From positions 1 through 34,851 of the forward strand of contig JAIPFF010000056.1 of the NCBI GenBank assembly GCA_021736785.1: DNA of 34,851 bases, read 5' to 3'. The notes beneath the pieces are model-generated. The model was given only the letters and a program-made list of their open reading frames with translations, did not search any database and was not told the DNA's origin. Shown here piece by piece: positions 17,072 through 28,096 of the stretch. This DNA comes from Thiohalocapsa sp. GTDB taxonomy: Bacteria; Pseudomonadota; Gammaproteobacteria; Chromatiales; Chromatiaceae. Every line of letters begins with the position of its first letter. Positions within the stretch are counted from its first letter, which is position 1. A program made the translations under genes and the position numbers.

Positions 17072-17791
17072 TCAGCGCTCCGCGGTTGCCGGCGGCTGCT
17101 GGTTGACCGGCGAGTCGGGGGCGAGCAGGTAGGCCATCACATCGCTGATCTGTTGCTCCGTCAACGTGCCGTGATAGCCGAATCGCGGCATGTTCGTGCA
17201 CGGAAAATACAGGTGCGCGTTGTAGAGGATGTCGTAGGTGTGCTTCAGCATGGCATCGCTGGTGCCGCGCAGGCTGCCGTAGCCCGCGAGGCTGGGGCCC
17301 ACCGTGCCATAGGCGACTTCGTTCGGGTCGAGTTGATGGCAGGCATAGCAGTTGCCGCCGGGCTCCTCGGCCGCGTGGTCGTCGTTTCGGTGACCGATGC
17401 GGAAGCCATAGCCCGAGCGCGCAATCTGCTCGCCTTTCTTCCAGTCTCCGAGCGCGATGCCCTTTTCCGGGTATTTCATGGACTCATCGGCCAGCGCACT
17501 GATACGCGCGGCGGTGGCACGGTCCAGCGGTTTGCCGCTGAGCTTGAGCTCGGTACAGATTTGTTGGATCTCGTCCTGAACCATGCGGTCGCGAGCGGTG
17601 CCGCCTTCCTGCGTCGGCGCATCCAGGTCGAAGCCGCCGGCCTCGAAGATCAGGTACTCGGCGAGCGCTTGGGGACTCATGGCCGTGTAGTCGGGGGCGC
17701 CGCCGTCGGCGGAGTCCGCGCTCGCGCTGCCTGCGGCAGCCATCGTCAGCAGAGCGGCCAGCAGTGCCGGGGTATGAGGTTTGGTTTTCAT
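17072..17791 (-). CDS. soxX: Sulfur oxidation cytochrome SoxX
   Basis: A 239-residue periplasmic cytochrome c. A signal peptide (1-25, ASA/D) is followed by an N-terminal helical stretch (40-135) and a heme site CYACH (148-152). The presumed axial methionine is M201 in TNMPRFGYHG, then the usual final helix ISDVMAYLLAPDSP. SoxX pairs with SoxA to couple thiosulfate oxidatively to SoxYZ. It is longer than the shortest SoxX proteins because of the N-terminal stretch. GGGAG lies eight bases before the ATG. It follows soxA by 35 bases. No soxYZ, soxB or soxCD is in the window. Confidence 0.93.
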   Translation of the reverse strand: MKTKPHTPALLAALLTMAAAGSASADSADGGAPDYTAMSPQALAEYLIFEAGGFDLDAPTQEGGTARDRMVQDEIQQICTELKLSGKPLDRATAARISALADESMKYPEKGIALGDWKKGEQIARSGYGFRIGHRNDDHAAEEPGGNCYACHQLDPNEVAYGTVGPSLAGYGSLRGTSDAMLKHTYDILYNAHLYFPCTNMPRFGYHGTLTEQQISDVMAYLLAPDSPVNQQPPATAER

Positions 17792-17826
17792 TCGTATTCT
17801 CCCGTGTGCTCCTCGATGCCTTGGGC

Positions 17827-18672
17827 TCAGCGCTTTTTGTCAGGCAGGATGGATGGCTGCCCGCGGGCGGCGTCGGTCCAGTAGGACATCAGCGCAATGG
17901 CCGCATCGGAGCCTGCAATGCTCTCGGGCTGGCGCATCTGCCAGTAGCATCCGCGCACGCGGTGCTGGCTGCTGCGCACGTTTTGCTGGCCGACGCGATA
18001 GGCGGGCCAGGAGATGGCCTTGGTCCATTCCTCGGGGCGGTTGATGTCGGGGAGCACCGATGCGCGAATCCGCTTTCCCGTCGCCGCGTGGCAGGTACCG
18101 CAACTGAAGTCGGAGGTGCCGGCACGGCGATAGAACAGGACCTCGCCGGCATCGCGCATGGCCTTCTCCAGCGGGTGCTCCATCGGCGGGTTCCAGGCAT
18201 AGCCGCTGGACTGGGCGGCGATGAAGGTCTGCAGCTTCATCATGTCCGACGACGACCCGTGGCGGGTGCTGACGGTCGGGTCATCGTCGGCGAATCCCTG
18301 GATGGTCGTCAGGCAGTAAACGAGCCGGCTTTCCAGATCCATGACCCGCCCGGTGTCGGCGAAATAGCGGGGCAGTTCGACGTAGGCGCCCTCGAGGACA
18401 CCGGGGCCCTTGCCCAAGTCGCAGGTCTCCAGCGACACGTTGTTGGGGCCGCGCTGCTCGTAGAAGAGCGCCTTGCCCTCGTCCGCCAGCCAAAGCGCGG
18501 CGTTGTCGGGCATCATCATGATGTTCTGCTCGCTCTGCGTCAGATAAGAAGATTCGTTTTTCTCGATTAGATCGCTCAACACTTCTTCCGGCGCGCGTAG
18601 CTCGTTTGACAAGACCGGGCCCGCGCAAATCGCGGCAAGCGCAAAACTCAAAAGCAGGTGTCTGATAACCAC
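17827..18672 (-). CDS. soxA: Sulfur oxidation cytochrome SoxA, single heme
   Basis: A 281-residue exported cytochrome. A signal peptide (about 1-22) is followed by two cytochrome-like domains. Only the second has a heme motif, CGTCH (191-195); in the first, C84 and C120 probably form the disulfide that replaces the lost heme in monoheme SoxA. C242 in GCYWQMR is the axial cysteine, known to become a persulfide in this family. SoxAX attaches thiosulfate to SoxYZ. The start is GTG with GGAGGAG eight bases upstream; no ATG fits. It leads soxX in a two-gene operon. Confidence 0.93.
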   Translation of the reverse strand: MVIRHLLLSFALAAICAGPVLSNELRAPEEVLSDLIEKNESSYLTQSEQNIMMMPDNAALWLADEGKALFYEQRGPNNVSLETCDLGKGPGVLEGAYVELPRYFADTGRVMDLESRLVYCLTTIQGFADDDPTVSTRHGSSSDMMKLQTFIAAQSSGYAWNPPMEHPLEKAMRDAGEVLFYRRAGTSDFSCGTCHAATGKRIRASVLPDINRPEEWTKAISWPAYRVGQQNVRSSQHRVRGCYWQMRQPESIAGSDAAIALMSYWTDAARGQPSILPDKKR

Positions 18673-19321
18673 AAGGTCTCTCCTCCAGCAATATGCTTTT
18701 ATTTATCGGTTTTTTCTGACATCAGGCTGCATGCCGGCAACGACTTTGCGTGCGGTGTCGTCGGCAACACAGCCTGAGCCGGCTAGAGAGTTGGTTCTCC
18801 GGGAGCCAATTTAAAACATCGATAATTTCGTATATTTCAGCGGAATTGCTTCCATTGAGACAGCGACCGCCCGTCGCGACGCCGATTCCCGCTGGCCGAC
18901 TCAGGACACCTGCCGAGCACGGCGACCGCCACGGCAATCGCCGGAGAGTCGGGCGCAAGGGGTGTCGTGGAGTGACGGGGAGCCGGTCAGCCCGGCCGCA
19001 CCGGCGGGGCGATGAAGTCGCTGCGCGCAGGCAGCGCTTTCACGAAGACGCGCGACGCCGCGTTGCGGGTGACCGAACCCGCCGGCGCTCGCCGGCTTCG
19101 GCTCGGCGCTCTGCATGGATGTCTGCGCCCACCTTTGCGGGTCGATGGATGGCGCAGGTCCATGAAGGGCAAAGATCGATGGGTGCAGGCCGAGTGTCCG
19201 CCGGCGGCGGGAAAGCGCGGTTGCGCGCGGCGCATCGGTCCACGGATCTTGCTCGCTTAAATGCGCGTCTCGCCGCGAGAGATGGCCGCAAGCCCGTTGC
19301 GGGCCGACGCGGCGGCGGCGC
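18673..19321. other. Intergenic region upstream of soxA
   Basis: No gene is recognised in about 650 bases. It holds a notable AT-rich island at 18808-18846 (TTTAAAACATCGATAATTTC and onward) and a second at 18690-18720, both upstream of soxA, where promoter and regulator sites are expected. No clear -35/-10 pair or perfect operator could be fixed. The right half (18900-19300) is GC-rich and featureless. Confidence 0.4.
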
Positions 19322-20302
19322 TTACTGGTGAGAGTAGTCGAGCCGCCCGTAGCGCCCGCGCAAGCCGTGCCAAAAACCGAGCGTCATCATCCGCAGATAC
19401 TGCAGCCGCGGACTCACGAGCGTCGACAGCACCACGTAGCGCTTGAGCATCTGCCCGGCCACCGACAGCTTCCAGCTGCGCGGGATATATCCCTGGCGGA
19501 ATAACCAAATCGCATTGCGATAGAAATAATAGCTGCGCAGGGGCTTGTGCATGGTCACGGTGCGCCCGAACAGCATCCGCGGCGGCTCGCCGAGCGTATG
19601 ACCCAACACGGCATCGCAGACGGCAAAGATACGAAAGCCCCGGTGGATGGCGCGCAGGCACCATTCGATATCGACCAAGTCGATGAACAGTTCCTCGCGC
19701 ATATCGCCGACGGCGTCCAACGCATTCAGCGGAATCAGCGAGCCCGACGCGATGGCGGTATCGATCTCGATGACGTCGCTGGAGCAGTCGCAGCCGAACC
19801 ATTCCGCTCGGCCGCCGCGAAAGCGCGCGAACGGCATCTGGCGAGTATGGCTGCGGTCGACGTAGTTGGCCGCGACCACGGCTATCGGCACACCGGAGGC
19901 CGCCAAGGAGCCGGCAACCGACAGGAGCCGCGCGACCATGTTCGGCGCCGGATCGCTATCCTGATCGAATAAAATCACGTGCGTGGCATCGCGGGAACGG
20001 GCCCAGGCGATACCGATGTTCTGCGCTTTCGCAACGCCCAGGTTCTCGCTCAGCGAGATCCAGTGGATGTCCATGTCCGCCATGGCGTGCATCGATTCGC
20101 GCACACAGGGCGATGAGCCGTTATCCACCACCACCAGCGCGTCGACTTGGTCGCGGATGTCGGCGAGCCGACCGGCCAGCAGCTTGCGATCCGGAAAGTA
20201 GGTGATCACGATGGCAACCACCCGACTCGCCTGTGCTTCGCCGGGCACGGCCGCCGGCAGCTCGATCGGCGGCGAAGGGCGGGAGGCTGGTTTGGGCGGC
20301 AT
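19322..20302 (-). CDS. Family 2 glycosyltransferase, rhamnosyltransferase-like
   Basis: A protein of about 326 residues. The GT-A fold begins VVAIVITYFPD (28-38), then VVVDNGSS (57-64), NLGVAKAQNIGIAWA (87-101) and the acidic FDQDSDP (112-118) that binds metal and nucleotide sugar. The pattern, including IDLVDIEWCLRA and the late Y-rich YYFYRNAIWLFR, matches RfbF/RfbN-type dTDP-rhamnosyltransferases. The start is uncertain: the ATG at 20302 is given, but the frame is open to 20530 and no ribosome binding site is clear; the added N-terminus is proline-rich. It is divergent from the WsaF-like gene and belongs to the glycan cluster. Confidence 0.82.
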   Translation of the reverse strand: MPPKPASRPSPPIELPAAVPGEAQASRVVAIVITYFPDRKLLAGRLADIRDQVDALVVVDNGSSPCVRESMHAMADMDIHWISLSENLGVAKAQNIGIAWARSRDATHVILFDQDSDPAPNMVARLLSVAGSLAASGVPIAVVAANYVDRSHTRQMPFARFRGGRAEWFGCDCSSDVIEIDTAIASGSLIPLNALDAVGDMREELFIDLVDIEWCLRAIHRGFRIFAVCDAVLGHTLGEPPRMLFGRTVTMHKPLRSYYFYRNAIWLFRQGYIPRSWKLSVAGQMLKRYVVLSTLVSPRLQYLRMMTLGFWHGLRGRYGRLDYSHQ

Positions 20303-20623
20303 GGGCGGTCGGCGTGCAGATTGCGCGGCGGCTGGCTTCCGCGCGCGTTCGGTTGGCGCTTGGCTCTGGTACGGGAGATCATTGCACGCCCCGGAAGGCG
20401 TCACATCGTCTGTCTCCGGCCCGGCGGCGATCGGGCAGCGAAGCAAACGCTTCTGCTGCACAATAGCGTCGGCGATGGGACGGTATCGCCGCGGCCAATG
20501 CGGCGGGAACGGCAAGACCCTGCGGCTCAAGCGCTAAAGCATAGCTCGTTCCGGCGGTATATTCACGACGCAAGACACCGTCTCCCGGCGGCGGTGCGGC
20601 GGAAACCGACCGGATCGAAGACG
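20303..20623. other. Divergent spacer between two glycosyltransferase genes
   Basis: This 320-base region may partly encode an N-terminal extension of the minus-strand glycosyltransferase (open to 20530). The rest should hold promoters for both directions; TATATTC-like AT bases occur near 20558-20566. No operator is evident. Confidence 0.3.
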
Positions 20624-21847
20624 ATGACAGCGATTGCCCCGCACTTGGAACGCATGAAATACCTCTCGGCGCTGATCCGCGAGGTCGGTCCCGGTCCCGC
20701 TCTGCGCCGGGTTGCCCAAAAGCTGCGCCACGGAGGCGTATTTCGCAGCAGCGCCGACGATCCAGTGGCCCGCTACGGGTTTGTCTTGCCCCGCCCGTTC
20801 GGGGACGCGCCGATTCCGGCAGACGGAAACCGCGGCATCAACTGGATCATCCCCGAGTTTTTTGCCGGCTCCGGCGGCCACACCACCATTTTTCGCATTG
20901 TCCGGCACTTGGAGCAGCACGGTTTCGACTGCCGGCTGATCCTCGAAGAGCCCTCGAGACTACCCGATGGCGACGTTGCCAAGCGCCTACTGGAAAAAAG
21001 CTTTCCGGGTCTGCGGGCCAACGTGGCCATCGGCCGAGCGGGCATGCAGCCGGCTTGGGCCACGGTGGCGACGGGTTGGAGCTCTGCGTACATGGCCCGC
21101 GATTTCCGCGCGACGCGGCACAAATGCTACTTGGTTCAGGACTTCGAGCCGGGCTTCTATCCCCGGGGCACGCGCGGGGCCTTGGCCGAGGCAACTTACC
21201 GATTCGGCTTCTATGGCATCACCGCCGGGGATTGGCTGGCCCAGCTGCTGCAGCGGGACTACGGCATGCAGACGACGGCCTTCGGCTTCGGCGTCGATCA
21301 CGACCTCTACCGCCCGCCTGCCGAGTCGCGCCCCGCGGGGCCGCCGAGCGTCTTCTGTTACGCCCGCCCGGCAACGGAGCGTCGCGGCTTCGCGCTCGCG
21401 CTCATGGCACTGGCGCTGGCCAAACAGCGGCTGCCGGCGCTGCGCGTCGTGTTCGGCGGCGGCAGCCTGAAGGGCCTGCGCGTCCCGTTCGAGCACACCA
21501 GCCTCGGCACGATCCCGCCGCGGCAGCTGGCCGCCGCGTTCCGAGACAGCGATGCGGCCCTGATTCTCTCGCTCACCAACGCCTCGCTGATGCCGCTGGA
21601 GGCCATGGCCTGCGGCGCGCCGGTGGTCTCCAACGGCGGCCCGCACGTGGAATGGCTGCTCGGCAACGACGACATTGCACTGCTGACGCCACCGGCCCCC
21701 GAACACCTCGCGGACGGGCTAGTTCGGCTGCTCACCGACGCCGATCTGCACCGGCGGCTATCGCGGGCCGGCATCGAGCGTGCCGCCGCCGCCCGATGGC
21801 CCGCCGAGCTGGACAAGGTGCTGCGCTTCTTCGAGACGCTGCCATAA
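20624..21847 (+). CDS. GT-B glycosyltransferase, WsaF-like
   Basis: A 407-residue glycosyltransferase. The N-terminal domain begins, after about 70 residues, with GINWIIPEFFAGSGGHTTIFRIVRHLE, the glycine-rich signature seen in WsaF-like rhamnan-synthesis enzymes. The C-terminal domain carries GVDHDLYRPP, the RRG loop (ATERRGFAL), and the family signature LILSLTNASLMPLEAMACGAPVVSN with the nucleotide-contacting glutamate. The likely role, inferred, is adding rhamnose or a related sugar to a polysaccharide. The ATG at 20624 was chosen for length; an ATG at 20654 is also possible. It lies divergent from the GT2 gene and convergent with the GlfT-like gene. Confidence 0.82.
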   Translation: MTAIAPHLERMKYLSALIREVGPGPALRRVAQKLRHGGVFRSSADDPVARYGFVLPRPFGDAPIPADGNRGINWIIPEFFAGSGGHTTIFRIVRHLEQHGFDCRLILEEPSRLPDGDVAKRLLEKSFPGLRANVAIGRAGMQPAWATVATGWSSAYMARDFRATRHKCYLVQDFEPGFYPRGTRGALAEATYRFGFYGITAGDWLAQLLQRDYGMQTTAFGFGVDHDLYRPPAESRPAGPPSVFCYARPATERRGFALALMALALAKQRLPALRVVFGGGSLKGLRVPFEHTSLGTIPPRQLAAAFRDSDAALILSLTNASLMPLEAMACGAPVVSNGGPHVEWLLGNDDIALLTPPAPEHLADGLVRLLTDADLHRRLSRAGIERAAAARWPAELDKVLRFFETLP

Positions 21848-21928
21848 ACGCCGCGGCGCTCAAAACCGCACTTCGCCGCGACCGCGACCCTCCGGCAAGC
21901 GACGGTTTGGCTTAAGCCAGCGCTCTTA

Positions 21929-21954
21929 GGAGTCTGGGCTTCAGCCCGGACGTC
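21929..21954. repeat. REP-like palindrome, dispersed copy
   Basis: The core AGTCTGGGCTTCAGCCCGG can form a hairpin. The whole 26 bases are identical to 24357-24382 and related to the first hairpin of the array at 8404. It sits between the convergent ends of two glycosyltransferase genes, where such elements commonly lie. Confidence 0.8.
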
Positions 21955-21987
21955 CCCCCCACTCCGGCACCTCCAAGCGCCCCAGCT

Positions 21988-24254
<2,267 letters not shown>

Positions 24255-24266
24255 TCAGGCGCACTT

Positions 24267-24320
24267 AAGCTGCCCAAGCTGCCCAAGCTGCCCAAGCTGC
24301 CCAAGCTGCCCAAGCTGCAT
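24267..24320. repeat. Six tandem 9-bp units
   Basis: Five perfect AAGCTGCCC units followed by AAGCTGCAT, upstream of glf by about 70 bases. Confidence 0.92.
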
Positions 24321-24356
24321 AGCGTGGCAGGAAACCATCATCGACGCCAACCCGCG

Positions 24357-24382
24357 GGAGTCTGGGCTTCAGCCCGGACGTC
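24357..24382. repeat. REP-like palindrome, dispersed copy
   Basis: Identical over 26 bases to 21929-21954; see that entry for the core. The two copies bracket glf and the GlfT-like gene. Confidence 0.8.
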
Positions 24383-24502
24383 TTCCCGCGCCCGCACCGA
24401 TGCTCCGTCCGCGGCGTGCCGCAGACTCCCGGCGCCCGGCTTCGGCGCGGGCGTGGTCGCGTGGCGGCATTCAGCAGTTTGGCGCCGGTGCTGCCGGCAA
24501 GG

Positions 24503-27037
24503 CTATCCCACTGCAGTGCGAGCGAGGTCGGGGCCAAGCCCGGCCAAGATCAGGGCGATCCGCTCTTCACTTTGGGGCTCGGCATATAGGTAGCCTTGTC
24601 CGGCAGGACAGCCGTTGGCCACCAGGAACCGCGCCTGGGCATAGGTTTCGACGCCCTCGGCGATCACGTCGAGACGCAGGCTGCGGGCGAGCATGATGAT
24701 GCCGCGCACGATGGCCGCGGCATCCGGGTCGGGCAGATCGGCGATGAAGGATCTGTCGATCTTGATGCGGCGCAGGGGCAGTCGGCGCAGGTAGGCCAGC
24801 GAAGACCTTCCGGTGCCGAAATCGTCGATTGCCATCGAAACGCCCATGCGGGCGAGCTCCTCGAGCACGCTCCGGGAGTCACCGCCTTCCTCGACCAACA
24901 GGTCTTCGTTGAGTTCGAGCTCGATCGTCTCGGATGACAGCGCGAATGCATCGAGCAGCGCTGACACCTGCCCCGGAAATTGCCGGTCCGCAACCTGCTT
25001 CGCCGACACGTTGAGGGCCAGGCGCGCGGGCGCTTTGCCCGCGTTCAACCAACCGCGGTATGTGGCGAAGGCCTCCGCCAGCACCCATTCGCCGATGGCG
25101 CCCATGATGCCCCCGCCCTCGGCGATCTCGAGAAAATCCACCGGCATCAGAATGCCGCGCTCCGGATGACGCCAACGCAGCAGCGCCTCGACGCCGAGCA
25201 CTTCGCCGGTGGCGATGTCGATCTGCGGCTGGTAGTGGAGCACCAGCCCGTCCTCGGCGAGTGCCTTGCGCAGCCCGCTCTCGAACGCGATCCGTTGCTG
25301 GACTTCGTCGGTGAAGGTCTTGTCGTAGAAGACGAGACGATTGCGGCCCCGGCTTTTGGCCCTGTACATCGCCGTGTCGGCCATCTGCAGCATGGTCTCG
25401 GTGTCGTCGGCATCCACGGGCGCCAGCGCAATGCCGATGCTGAGCGTGAGGCTGATCTCTTGCCCGTCGGCGAAGAAGCGCGATGCCTGCGCCGCAGCGA
25501 GTAGTGCCGAAGCCAGCGCCTCCGCTTCCTGCCGATCGCGCAGCGATTCGAAAACGACGGCGAATTCGTCGCCGCTGATGCGCGCGAACGTCTGCGCCGG
25601 CGGCACGACTGCACCCAGCGCGGCGGTCAGCTCCGACAGCAGGCGGTCACCCGCGCTGTGGCCGAACGAATCGTTGACCTGCTTGAAGTTGTCGAGGTCG
25701 ATGAACAGCAGCGCCAGCATGCCGTCGCGGGCACGGTTTCGCTCCAGCGCCTCGCGCAGGCGCTTGTGTAGCGACAGCCGGTTGGGCAGACCGGTCAGGT
25801 GGTCCTTGTGCGCCATGTTGTCGAGGGCCTCTTCGGCCGACTTGCGCGCCGTCACGTCCATGATGACGCTGTCCCAGACCACACCGCCGTTGGCGACCGC
25901 GCGCGGTTTACCGCGTCCCTGAAGCCATTTATTCCGCCCGCTCGGCGTGCGGATGCGCCAGGCATGCTCCCAATCGCAGAGATCGCGCGCCGAACGCTCC
26001 AACGAGCCGCGCAGCGCCTCGACATCCTCCGGCACAACCATGCTCCAGAGCAGAGCAACGTCGTGCATCAACAGCGCGGCATCGACTTCCCATAGGTCCC
26101 GACAGGCATCGCTGACATACAGTACCCGACTCCGGCCGTTGGTGAGCGTCAGATAGCGCAGGATCACGCCGGGGATGTTCTTCGTCAGATTGCGGAAACG
26201 CTGCTCGCCCTCGTCAAGCGCCTTGCGCGCGTGGACCGCACCGGTCACGTCGCGGCCGATGTAGACGATACCGTCGACATTTCCGTCGGCATCGCGGTGC
26301 GGCGCGGCGAGCAGATCCATGCAGCGCCGACCGGGCGCGGCCAATTCCATCCACAGCTCGGCGCGCACGCGCTCGCCGTCGATGCAGCGCTGCAACAGCG
26401 GACGAATCTGCTGCGCGGTCTCCCGGTCGCAGATGTCCTGCAGCGGTCGGCCCTCCATCTGTCGGGGGTGCAGCCCGTAGGCGTCGCCGCAGCTCTCGCT
26501 GACGCGCCGGATGATCAGATTTCGGTCCAGATAGACCACAAGGTCGGGAATGGTGCCGAGGATGGCATCGTTCAGCTCCAAGCTGCGCCAGAGCGCCAAA
26601 TGCATCTGCTTGCGCTCGGTGATGTCCTTGATGACTCCGACATAGACAACCGCGGCGGCGCCGGCGACGGGCAACGCGCGGGCGTGATCGCTGACCCATA
26701 TCTCCACACCGTCGGCACGCAGTAGCCGATACTCGCGATAGAACGGGACGCCGCCCGCGCGGCTCGCGGCGATGTCGGCGAGTACCGGCTCGCGGTCCTC
26801 CGGATGCAGGTGGGCGTACCAAAGCACATCGGCGGCGCGCAGGTCTTCGTCGGCGATTCCGAGTAGCCGGCGTAGCTGGTCGTTGACGAAGCGCGGGGTG
26901 GTCTCGTCGCCCCCATCACAGACGTAGACGACCAACGGCAGGTGCTCGGCCAAGGGACCCAGCGACTGCATCTCGACAGTCAGGGCGCCGGCGATCGCCG
27001 GGCGCTGCACCGCGGGTTGAATGGCAGCGTCGTTCAT
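24503..27037 (-). CDS. PAS-PAS-PAS-GGDEF-EAL cyclic-di-GMP protein
   Basis: An 844-residue cytoplasmic signalling protein with no membrane segment. Three PAS domains (about 28-140, 150-270, 280-400; each ends in a DIT/DVT linker) sense an unknown signal. A GGDEF domain follows (about 410-570), with KDHLTGLPNR and FIDLDNFKQVNDSFGH, but its signature is RISGDEF, a serine in place of the first glycine. An EAL domain (about 585-835) keeps the residues expected of an active phosphodiesterase: EALLRW, ALNVSAKQ, LELNEDLL, IDDFGTGRSSL, KIDRSFI and IAEGVET. I infer net cyclic-di-GMP breakdown, possibly GTP-regulated. No RxxD inhibitory site precedes the signature. The ATG at 27037 was preferred to a TTG two codons upstream. 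Confidence 0.93.
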   Translation of the reverse strand: MNDAAIQPAVQRPAIAGALTVEMQSLGPLAEHLPLVVYVCDGGDETTPRFVNDQLRRLLGIADEDLRAADVLWYAHLHPEDREPVLADIAASRAGGVPFYREYRLLRADGVEIWVSDHARALPVAGAAAVVYVGVIKDITERKQMHLALWRSLELNDAILGTIPDLVVYLDRNLIIRRVSESCGDAYGLHPRQMEGRPLQDICDRETAQQIRPLLQRCIDGERVRAELWMELAAPGRRCMDLLAAPHRDADGNVDGIVYIGRDVTGAVHARKALDEGEQRFRNLTKNIPGVILRYLTLTNGRSRVLYVSDACRDLWEVDAALLMHDVALLWSMVVPEDVEALRGSLERSARDLCDWEHAWRIRTPSGRNKWLQGRGKPRAVANGGVVWDSVIMDVTARKSAEEALDNMAHKDHLTGLPNRLSLHKRLREALERNRARDGMLALLFIDLDNFKQVNDSFGHSAGDRLLSELTAALGAVVPPAQTFARISGDEFAVVFESLRDRQEAEALASALLAAAQASRFFADGQEISLTLSIGIALAPVDADDTETMLQMADTAMYRAKSRGRNRLVFYDKTFTDEVQQRIAFESGLRKALAEDGLVLHYQPQIDIATGEVLGVEALLRWRHPERGILMPVDFLEIAEGGGIMGAIGEWVLAEAFATYRGWLNAGKAPARLALNVSAKQVADRQFPGQVSALLDAFALSSETIELELNEDLLVEEGGDSRSVLEELARMGVSMAIDDFGTGRSSLAYLRRLPLRRIKIDRSFIADLPDPDAAAIVRGIIMLARSLRLDVIAEGVETYAQARFLVANGCPAGQGYLYAEPQSEERIALILAGLGPDLARTAVG

Positions 27038-27156
27038 GCGCAAATGTCGAGGTATCGCGATCTGTTGGCGCCCGGAGCACCGCCGCTCGGACGCATGGGC
27101 GCGCAGCGCGCTCGCGCCGGTCGATTCATCTCGTCAAACGTGCCGCGAGACATCCG

Positions 27157-27810
27157 TTGCATCTCGATCCCCTGCCCGAACTGAGACTCGAATACCGCCG
27201 GCGGACTCCGCGGCGGCGGTATCACTCCAATACCCGCCTTGCACCGGCAGGTTTGCTGCCGCTGGCGGCGGCCGCGCTCGCGCTCGCCGGCGGCTGCGCG
27301 ACCGGGGTTCCCGCGGACATCGATGCCGCCGCGCTCGACCCGGTCGGGATTGCCGATGTCAGACGCGACCTGCAGGCCCATAGCGGCGCCCGCGTGCGCT
27401 GGGGCGGCAATATCCTGCAGGTCGACAATCTGGCCGACCGGACCGAGATCGAGATCCTGTCCCGGCCTTTGACGGATGCCGGCAAGCCACGCGCCGATGC
27501 CGATGCGCAGGGCCGCTTCATCGCGCGCATCCCCGGCTTCGCCGATCCCGCCGAATACCCGCGTGACCGTTTGCTGACCGTGGTCGGCACCGTCGACGAG
27601 CTCGTCACGCGGCCCGTCGGCGAGTACCCCTACCGCTACCCCGTGCTCGCGGTGACCAAGCAGCATCTCTGGCCGCAAGCGCAGGCAGCGCCGAGCGATT
27701 CTCCCTATTTCCCCGGGTACCATCCGTGGCTCGGTCCCCGGCCCTGGTTTAGCCCCTGGTATGGACCCTGGTATGGACCCTGGTATGGACCCTGGTACGG
27801 CCCCTGGTAA
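27157..27810 (+). CDS. Slp-family outer membrane lipoprotein with WYGP tail
   Basis: A Slp-like lipoprotein of about 217 residues. The hydrophobic signal LLPLAAAALALAGGC gives a lipobox with cysteine 47, after an unusually long arginine-rich start; the start (TTG at 27157) is the only one available in frame, so it is uncertain. The body has VRWGGNILQVDN, EIEILSRPL, RFIARIPGFADPAEYPRDRLLTVVGTV and YRYPVLAVTKQHLW, the typical Slp pattern. The last 24 residues are tryptophan and proline rich, PWYGPWYGPWYG..., encoded by 12-base tandem repeats. Slp proteins are outer-membrane lipoproteins induced by stress or stationary phase; the tail is unlike them. A second Slp-like gene follows. Confidence 0.82.
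   Translation: MHLDPLPELRLEYRRRTPRRRYHSNTRLAPAGLLPLAAAALALAGGCATGVPADIDAAALDPVGIADVRRDLQAHSGARVRWGGNILQVDNLADRTEIEILSRPLTDAGKPRADADAQGRFIARIPGFADPAEYPRDRLLTVVGTVDELVTRPVGEYPYRYPVLAVTKQHLWPQAQAAPSDSPYFPGYHPWLGPRPWFSPWYGPWYGPWYGPWYGPW
27754..27810. repeat. 12-bp tandem repeat encoding the WYGP tail
   Basis: Three identical units CCCTGGTATGGA, a fourth variant CCCTGGTACGGC, and a partial unit running into the stop codon. Since 12 is a multiple of three, copy-number change would alter tail length without shifting frame. Confidence 0.92.
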
Positions 27811-28096
27811 TGTCTCCGCACAGGTCGCCGGCGAGCCGCTGCGCATACTCGAACCGTGACTGCTGTCATCATCGAACACCTGTCTCGATCGAACTGCGGA
27901 ATCAATCACACTGCGCCGACGCCGTGGCGGCGATGTCGGGCAGAGGTTTGCAACGACACAGAAGGGCGCACGGCGCCGCCGGATACTCGCCGTTTAGCCG
28001 CGGTTCCGTGGCGTGGTCGGTAGGCCGCCGGATATCCAACATCGAACAGGTAACATCGGATAATCAACACCGGAAGGAACGCGCCCGGACAACGCT

